NCBI GenBank assembly: GCA_008711295.1
Contig: VUYV01000327.1
Location: forward strand, 68,428-132,427
Length of the DNA: 64,000 nt
Source: Anarhynchus alexandrinus
Taxonomy: Eukaryota > Chordata > Aves > Charadriiformes > Charadriidae
Reading direction: 5' to 3'
The number at the start of each line of letters is the position of its first letter. Position 1 is the stretch's first letter. The notes under the pieces were generated by a model. The model saw only the letters and a list, made by a program, of their open reading frames with translations, ran no database searches and was not told the DNA's origin. Positions 59,276 through 64,000 of this stretch are shown here, one piece after another. The position numbers were made by a program, and so were the translations under genes.

Positions 59276-61371
59276 CCAATACATTTTATTTATTTAACAC
59301 ATTTACAGAAAATGCACTTTTTTAATTCCTCAACTTGACAGCATGTTGATACAAAAATATCCCGCTTCTTGAATGGCACACAGACAGCAATGTACATGTC
59401 CCAGATGCCACAACCTTACTGAATATTTGCAGGTCGTTAACACATGTCAGGCAGCCCAATCTTTCTGCCACTGAAATACTACAGACTGCCTACTGTGCAT
59501 TATGAGATTTTTGACAGTTACTTCAATCTGCAGGTCCTGGAGTCATGTGTTTAGTATCCACCATTTCAATGAAAACTTGTATTTGTAACCCTCTTGGTTA
59601 CAACATGAAAATGCCATGCTAGAGCCTGATTCTAGAAAATAAATGAAAAGCCACAAACTGTTACTCCTGGCCCCAAAGTGTCATCCATTTCTTTCATGCT
59701 CTAGTTCTGCTGATGCTGAAATTGTTTTTTTAAACATTGGTAAATTCCCTCCACTTTCTGCAGCACAACTATGGCAACCTGGCACATCCCATTGTCTTTG
59801 CTATCTAAAGCTGTACCGAGCTACATGGCCTTTAGACTTTGCAACTGCAGGTTATAAAAGAGTTTAGCATCCCAAACAGGGATCTTTAGCATGTCTGCTT
59901 TAGGGAGTATCTCACACAACCAGAAGCAGCACTGCTAGCATGGGATTCGTGATGCACAGTGTGTTTGCATTGTCGATAGGATGTTGTGTGTGCGTGAGAT
60001 GCTCAGAGGCATTCAGTCACGGTGGCAGTGCCTGTCACAGCCCGGGCATCCCTCCAGGCTCTGCCAGGGAGCAGCAGAGCCCTGATGCTTCAGGTTCCTC
60101 TCTTTTTTCCTCAGTCACAAAGCAAGATGAAGACTTTCTCAGCTCAGAAAGGGAAGGATGAATGTGAATTCACATCAGTGCTCTCACAAAATAAACAAAC
60201 AAACATAAAGGAACAAAACCAGTAAAACTGAAAGTGTGACAGTTGTCTTATTTCATCCAGCTGCCTTGGGCCTCAGAGAAGCTGCTTGTCCCCCAGGATT
60301 AGGCCTGACCACATGCATCTGTGCAAGGAACTTTGCTGAATCTAGTGCAGATTTAGTTCAGTGGAGAGGAACGGAAGGACCATGGCATTTCTGTGGCTTT
60401 CTTTTTGCAGACTAGTGAGATGCTTTTGTGCTGCCGAGAGATGCTGGGTTGGTGTGCGGGTGTGCAGCTTCTCCATCCAGGCAACAGCCGCATCCAGATG
60501 GATTTGCTGCTCTCCCAGGTCCTCTCTGCTGCTGGGAAGACACGGTGAAAAGACCAAAGCCCAGCACAAGAATGACTCTGCCATGTAAGAACTCCTTCAT
60601 ACCCCATGCCCTGGCTCTCATGTGTGCTTTTTGATGGCTTAAAGACACCTTTGTATTTTCTTGGCTCAGCAGGATGCTGGTGTTGGCTCAGGTTGCAGGG
60701 AGTGGGTCTGGGCTCAGGGCAGAGAGCTCTGACCTGCCACAGGCCAGCAGAGTCCCCAGAGCTCTGAAAAAAAACCCCTTCTGTGCTGGGTCTGAAAGGG
60801 GCTTCCCTCAGTCTGTCAAGCAATAGTGAAGCCGCCACCACCCCACGTCTGTGCAGATCACAGCTGGATGCAGCGTTGGCTCCCTTTCCTCTTTCATACG
60901 TGTCTCAGAAGTCTGCAGGGAAGCTGGATTTTTACTGAGCCGTTTCAAAGCTCTCTCATTAACTGCTTGCCAGCAGCCAGTTCTCTGATAATGGGTATCG
61001 CCTCTGGAAATTGCAGGCCCATAGCAACAAGGAGTTTAATGGCTATTATTCCTAAATGAAGGACACAGCTCTAGTAATCCACCTCTTGCCTCTAGCAAAG
61101 TCCCTTAGAAATAATGATTTCCCTTTGCAGGTAAGGCAGAAAAATACACACAATCACAAGTATGCTAAAAAGACACTGCCTGGTCTGGCAGTGCAATTAT
61201 TAACATTTTTAAATACAGTTGGTTTTTTTTTTTCAATGGAGTCAAGTGAAGATATGGGACTCCTTTAGGCATTTTGAAAATTGAAAGGTTCTAATCTTCC
61301 TTAGAAGAAACAAGAGGAAACCTGATTTCAAAGGTAGCACTCATTTCACCTGATTTCCAACAGAGACTTTT
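59276..61371. other. Non-coding DNA, nothing recognised
   Basis: Overlapping frames on both strands around 60342-60841 are in a GC-richer patch and show no domain. They are most likely incidental. Confidence 0.5.
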
Positions 61372-61775
61372 GGGACCCTGTTCCAGTGCTTATCCACTTT
61401 CAAGTTGAAGAAATTTTCCTGTGTGTCCCATTGTATGGCAACATGTGCCCATTGCTGTTGCCCTTTCTTTGTGCACCTGAATCTAGCTCTGTCCTTTTGC
61501 CAGCCCCTTCAGGCAGTGAAGTTAGATCGCACTCAGCCTCCTCTTCTTCCATCAGACCAAACCCAGCTCTTCTCATATGTCCTGTGCTCCAGCTCCAACT
61601 GTCTCAGCAGCCCTCCTCTGGACCCGTTACAATTCATCAACATCTCTCCCATACCAGGGTGTCCCAAAAGTGGACATGGTACTCCAGATGTGCCCTCGTG
61701 AATGTTGAGTAGATGGGAAGAATCACTTCCTTTGACTTGCCAGCTATGCTTGTGTTAATACAGCCCAGTAAGAAG
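61372..61775 (-). mobile_element. CR1 3'-half fragment, minus strand
   Basis: Landmarks on the plus strand are 'GCAGCCCTCCTCTGGACCCG' (reverse complement of the RVQRRA block), 'CAAAAGTGGACATGGTACTC' (QLW block) and GAATCACTTCCTTTGACTTG (ILPLY block). It ends with ATACAGCCCAG (LGCI block). It is moderately diverged, lacks the very 3' tail and is truncated on both sides. Confidence 0.8.
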
Positions 61776-63100
61776 ACAGTCTTCAATGACAGAAGGGCAC
61801 ATTCAAGGCAAGGACAGGAAAAATTGGAAAGATCACGTACGGCTCTTTTGCACCATCCTCATCCAGGTAGGCAGTGATGGGAAGGTATCATCTGAAAAGC
61901 TGCAGATCCAGTGGCAGCTAATGCAGGGAAGCTTCGCCTTCCCAGCCCAAAGGAGCGTGGCGGTATTTAAGCAGATGCTGATGAAGGATGCGCAGGGGTC
62001 CCCAGAGCTGGGCTCTGTGTGCTGGGATGTGACCTCCCCAAGCCTGGGTACACCTGGTGGTGGCCAGGTTCATGCAGCTCCATCACTTGCCAGGCACCCC
62101 AGCCTCTGCCAAGCAGCACACTCATGGCAGAGCTTGATCATGGGTAGAGGCAGAGCAATGCTGCCAGCAGCACCGGCTTGCTTGCTTGCATGGTCCAGGT
62201 TGAGAAGAAGGTGTGGGCATTCAGTTCCCCAAAGAGGTGGCACCAGGATGCTTCACCTGCAGCCTGACGCTGGCTGCTGCAGGTTGAACCACCAGTGACC
62301 TGTTCTGCCCTGCCTCTGGTTACTTTAAATAGGTCAGCAGCAGGTGACTGGATGAAATTGCCCTTCATTTTATTGTAAGGGAGCTGCAGACGAGGTCCTT
62401 CCCTGTGGCTAACAGCAGGGTTTTTCAGTGGCAACGTAATGATTTTAATCCAGCAGTTTTTATTAACTCCTCACATGCCATGTGCCTGTGCTAGTTCAGC
62501 CTTGCCCTGAAGCACCACCAGCCAGGTCAGGAGGATGTTGTCACTGCTCGTAAATGTGCACAGGAACATGTCCCAGACATCATTGTGGGCCACAGCAGTA
62601 CAAACCCATCACTGGGAAACTGGTGAAAAGCCTTTCTCTGTGCTCCCCTGACTCCCTGCAGAGGCAAGCAGCCAGTGTGGAGGTCTAAAACACTGAAGTG
62701 GCAGTTTAGCCTGGAGATTAAAATCTCTCAATTTCTGGGGATAAACAGAGAACAACTCTGGTCTTCACATGTCACTGGGTGCCAGTAAACTTTCATTGAG
62801 GCAGACAGCAAGTGGAGTCACAGTAAAGGGCATGATTTGAGCATCAGGGTAGGGACACTGTGGGGGCGGAAGGACACCAGGAAAGGCAGGGATAGGGATT
62901 GACTGGCAGACAAAATTAGATCTGACGGTGGGTAACATGAGGGCAGGGAAGCCTCACTGGGGATAAAAGAGCAGGATGAGGGCTGAGAATGAGCCTCGAG
63001 CTGGAGCAGGCGAGTGGTGTCAGGTGCTCAGTGAGCTGCATGGGGTAGAAAGACAGTAAATCACCGTGTGAACCAAAGAGAACTGACTTGTCTTTATCCC
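61776..63100. other. Non-coding DNA with a 170-codon open frame
   Basis: A plus-strand frame at 61786-62298 starts in what was CR1-flanking sequence. It is rich in Ala, Gly, Ser and Gln and has no motif I can recognise. There is no evidence of splicing or family membership. Confidence 0.45.
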
Positions 63101-63267
63101 CTTTCCTTTCCTTTCCTTTCCTTTCCTTTCCTTTCCTTTCCTTTCCTTTCCTTTCCTTTCCTTTCCTTTCCTTTCCTTTCCTTTCCTTTCCTTTCCTTTC
63201 CTTTCCTTTCCTTTCCTTTCCTTTCCTTTCCTTTCNNNNNNNNNNCCCTTCCCTTCCCTTCCCTTCC
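63101..63267 (+). repeat. (CTTTC)n / (CCCTT)n pyrimidine microsatellite with gap
   Basis: There are 27 uninterrupted CTTTC units from 63101 to 63235, then ten N (63236-63245), then about four CCCTT units to 63267. It is an all-pyrimidine strand. The change of unit across the N run shows that the array is longer and not fully assembled. Confidence 0.97.
63236..63245. other. Assembly gap (10 N)
   Basis: Ten N bases lie inside the pentanucleotide array. Their number is probably a placeholder. Single ambiguous bases also occur at 321 and 22828. Confidence 0.97.
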
Positions 63268-64000
63268 ACCAGGTGATGGTGATGGCTGAGAAGAATGGGG
63301 TCAATGGGGAAGACTCTATGTAGTTTCTTCCAGACAACTGCACCCAGTTGTTTCCACATGCTCTTGTCACCCAAAGCTCCTTTAGCAGCCAGCAGAGATC
63401 AAATAAGCAAACCCAGAGGAGCCCAGGGCACCATTTCTATGTTTTAAGGTAGATGTTTATAAGCAGACATCTGATTGGTACCCTATGACTGGCCATAGTA
63501 CTTAATGGGATGGTATCAGACTTAAAAATCTGTCTTGGCTGGTCCCAAGAAGACAAAGAAGAGGGGCCTGTGGTTCTGCATGTCCCACAGTGCCTACCAG
63601 GAAGGGTGGCAATTACCCCTGAGGACAGCAGTGCCAATGCTTTGAATTGTCAACTCCAGTTTTCACCTTTGGATTTGCCAGTAAAAAGCAACAGCAGTGA
63701 AATTCCCAAGCAGGGGCTCCAGCCCCATGTTGAGCGCTGTTGAGGCTGGGATTCATGAAACTCTCATGTATTTCTCCATTTTAGGAGTGGACTGGCTTGC
63801 AAAGGTCTGAACATTGAATGCTTGGCCTCAGCAAGCGCTGAAAATGCCGAAAAACACCCTCTCTCTGCAGTGAACATGTAGGATTTCCAGCAGAAACAGC
63901 AACATGAGGGACCTTGGTTTAGCAGGTGTGGCAAAGAGGCAGTAGACAGCCTCCGAGATGGGCAGGTCTGGAAAAGAGAGCTATAGCATCCAAAAAATTG
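63268..64000. other. Non-coding DNA, nothing recognised
   Basis: Short frames only, and the window edge cuts the region. Confidence 0.5.

Noticed and set aside
60342..60841. Overlapping open frames up to 162 codons on both strands
   Set aside because: GC-rich patch with few stops in several frames at once; no motif or splice structure supports a gene.
61786..62298. 170-codon plus-strand open frame
   Set aside because: Low-complexity composition, no family resemblance, begins at the edge of a CR1 fragment.
63020..63374. Open frames encoding repeated KERKG or LSFPF units
   Set aside because: They are only the translation of the (CTTTC)n array and run through the N gap.

Overview
The window is vertebrate nuclear DNA and almost certainly comes from a bird. 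CR1 LINE copies of many ages dominate the recognisable repeats, and several end in the ATTCTATG-type CR1 tail. Other signs are avian-style LTR sequence, low gene density, long introns with GT-AG junctions and no prokaryotic features. I cannot name the species.

The only intact protein-coding gene I can build is LACTBL1 (beta-lactamase-like 1), on the minus strand. Its six coding exons lie between 51406 (ATG) and 39114 (stop). They join in phase to give 1707 nt, or 568 residues. The product is a predicted membrane-anchored, serine beta-lactamase/penicillin-binding-protein-fold protein with S-V-S-K and Y-S-N motifs and an altered third motif. A TATA-like box at 54313-54321 and a 5'-UTR acceptor near 51445 hint at its promoter side.

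Region by region: 1-9200 holds a young CR1 fragment and a composite pair of minus-strand CR1 fragments. 9200-24800 is mostly anonymous DNA with old CR1 pieces. 25195-26602 is a long CR1 with recognisable reverse transcriptase. 32281-34451 carries the decayed remains of a class A GPCR that best resembles the neuromedin U receptor family: TM4/ECL2, TM5, TM6 and TM7, with two frameshifts and a stop. 37-51.5 kb is LACTBL1; its introns contain an old CR1, a CR1 tail and a tRNA-Asn-headed SINE with a CR1-type tail. 51.5-64 kb is non-coding, with an LTR carrying internal tandem repeats, a possible second LTR, another CR1 and a (CTTTC)n array interrupted by an assembly gap.

The most notable items are the tRNA-Asn/CR1 chimeric SINE at 45828-45995 and the receptor relic. 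All family assignments come from reading the sequence and remembered family features. No database search was run.
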